A DNA stretch of 15,156 nucleotides from Promethearchaeota archaeon. GTDB lineage: Archaea > Asgardarchaeota > Lokiarchaeia > Sigyniarchaeales > SOKP01. The stretch lies in NCBI GenBank assembly GCA_019894815.1, contig JAGXNU010000027.1, positions 295 to 15,450 on the forward strand, in the 5' to 3' direction. The notes beneath the pieces are model-generated. The model did no database searches. It was not told where the DNA came from and worked only from the letters and a program-made list of their open reading frames with translations. Both the position numbers and the translations under genes were made by a program. The first letter of the stretch is position 1. The number at the start of each line of letters is the position of its first letter. Below, piece by piece: positions 14,678-15,156 of the stretch.

Positions 14678-15156
14678 ATGGGAAAACGAATACTTGTTCA
14701 GAGAAAAGGACATGGAAACTTGTGGGCACGATCTCCAAGTCATCGACACGCGGGGGAAGTTAAATACCGATCGTTTGCGAAAGGGGAGAATAAAATCGCA
14801 TTTAGAGTGACGGAATTAATTCATTCACCGGGAAGAGGAGCTCCATTAGCACGAATTAAATATGAAGATGACAAGAAAGGATTATGGTTACCTCCTGAAG
14901 GAATTTATGAAGGTCAAGAGTTTATTCAATCTCAAAAAGGTTATGGCGTTCCTGTCGAAGTAGGAAATATTATCCCTCTCAAAAAAATCCCTCTTGGAAC
15001 ATTAGTATTCAACATTGAAGGTACACCTCAAGATGGCGGAAAATTTGCCAGAGCTTCTGGAGTATCGGCTATTGTAAGGAATAAATTAGATAATAAGGTA
15101 CAATTGTTATTTAGATCAAAAAAAATGCGTTGGTTTCATGAGACTTGCTTATGTAC
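14678..15156 (+). CDS. rpl2: Large-subunit ribosomal protein uL2 (partial, 3' end cut by window)
   Basis: Ribosomal protein uL2 (archaeal L2/L8e type), which binds 23S rRNA near the peptidyl-transferase centre. The visible 159 residues start MGKRILVQRKGHG, with the archaeal/eukaryotic pattern SPSHRHAGEVKYR. They continue SPGRGAPLARIKYED, LPPEGIYEGQEF, GNIIPLKKIPLGTLVFNIEGTPQDGGKFARASGVSAIV and end at MRWFHETCLC. The C-terminal third, including the GGG(R/K) loop region, is outside the window. The usual S10-type neighbour L23 is not upstream; gatD is, 109 nt away. The ATG at 14678 gives the standard N-terminus. Confidence 0.96.
   Translation, partial: MGKRILVQRKGHGNLWARSPSHRHAGEVKYRSFAKGENKIAFRVTELIHSPGRGAPLARIKYEDDKKGLWLPPEGIYEGQEFIQSQKGYGVPVEVGNIIPLKKIPLGTLVFNIEGTPQDGGKFARASGVSAIVRNKLDNKVQLLFRSKKMRWFHETCLC

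Noticed and set aside
1..15156. Mobile elements, CRISPR arrays, integrase or attachment sites
   Set aside because: No repeated spacer pattern, transposase, integrase or long terminal inverted repeats were seen; gene content is housekeeping throughout.

Overview
The window is chromosomal DNA from an AT-rich archaeon. The evidence is the set of archaeal information-processing genes: the archaeal-type S-adenosylmethionine synthetase, Nop5 and fibrillarin of the box C/D RNP, the GatD/GatE amidotransferase (found only in archaea), archaeal Elp3 (radical SAM plus GNAT), a PyrD/PyrK class 1B dihydroorotate dehydrogenase, and the start of an archaeal uL2 ribosomal protein. TTG and GTG start codons are common and many genes have TATA-like boxes. 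The low GC content and accessory zinc-ribbon proteins would suit an Asgard (Promethearchaeota) genome, but I cannot prove the lineage from this window.

Layout. 1-825 (minus): the 5' part of an AN1-like zinc-finger plus M50/site-2 protease gene without a conventional start codon. 1007-1784: three small genes, namely a charged 43-residue ORF, a membrane protein with two CxxC motifs, and a convergent zinc-ribbon protein. 1911-3152 (minus): mat, divergent from an HTH-CBS regulator at 3315-3881. 3980-4984: a second HTH regulator (COG1395-like), which overlaps rnhB by 44 nt. 5739-7650 (minus): the nop5-flpA operon, with the flpA ribosome-binding site encoded in the Lys/Arg tail of nop5. 7727-11217: pyrD-pyrK-elp3. 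11290-14568: gatE-gatD, directly abutting. 14678-end: rpl2, cut by the window edge.

The outstanding observation is in rnhB (RNase HII). The gene is split by a 30-nt in-frame insertion carrying a TAA stop, placed inside the catalytic signature GLDEAGR|GP. Removing 30 nt restores the family consensus exactly. The RNA around the insertion folds as a bulge-helix-bulge: two 3-nt bulges (AGA at 5013-5015, ACA at 5043-5045) flank a 4-bp helix, with a 9-bp inner hairpin. Cutting after the second base of each bulge, the standard archaeal splicing-endonuclease positions, yields the correct mRNA. This looks like a very small protein-coding pre-mRNA intron. Conventional gene calling would start at an ATG inside the intron (5037) and lose the catalytic Asp-Glu pair.

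Functionally the region serves tRNA biology (Elp3 wobble-uridine modification, GatDE Gln-tRNA formation), rRNA methylation (Nop5/fibrillarin, which uses the SAM made by Mat), pyrimidine synthesis, DNA repair (RNase HII) and regulation. There is no sign of a mobile element, CRISPR array or tRNA/rRNA gene, and no gene-free stretch longer than about 170 bases.
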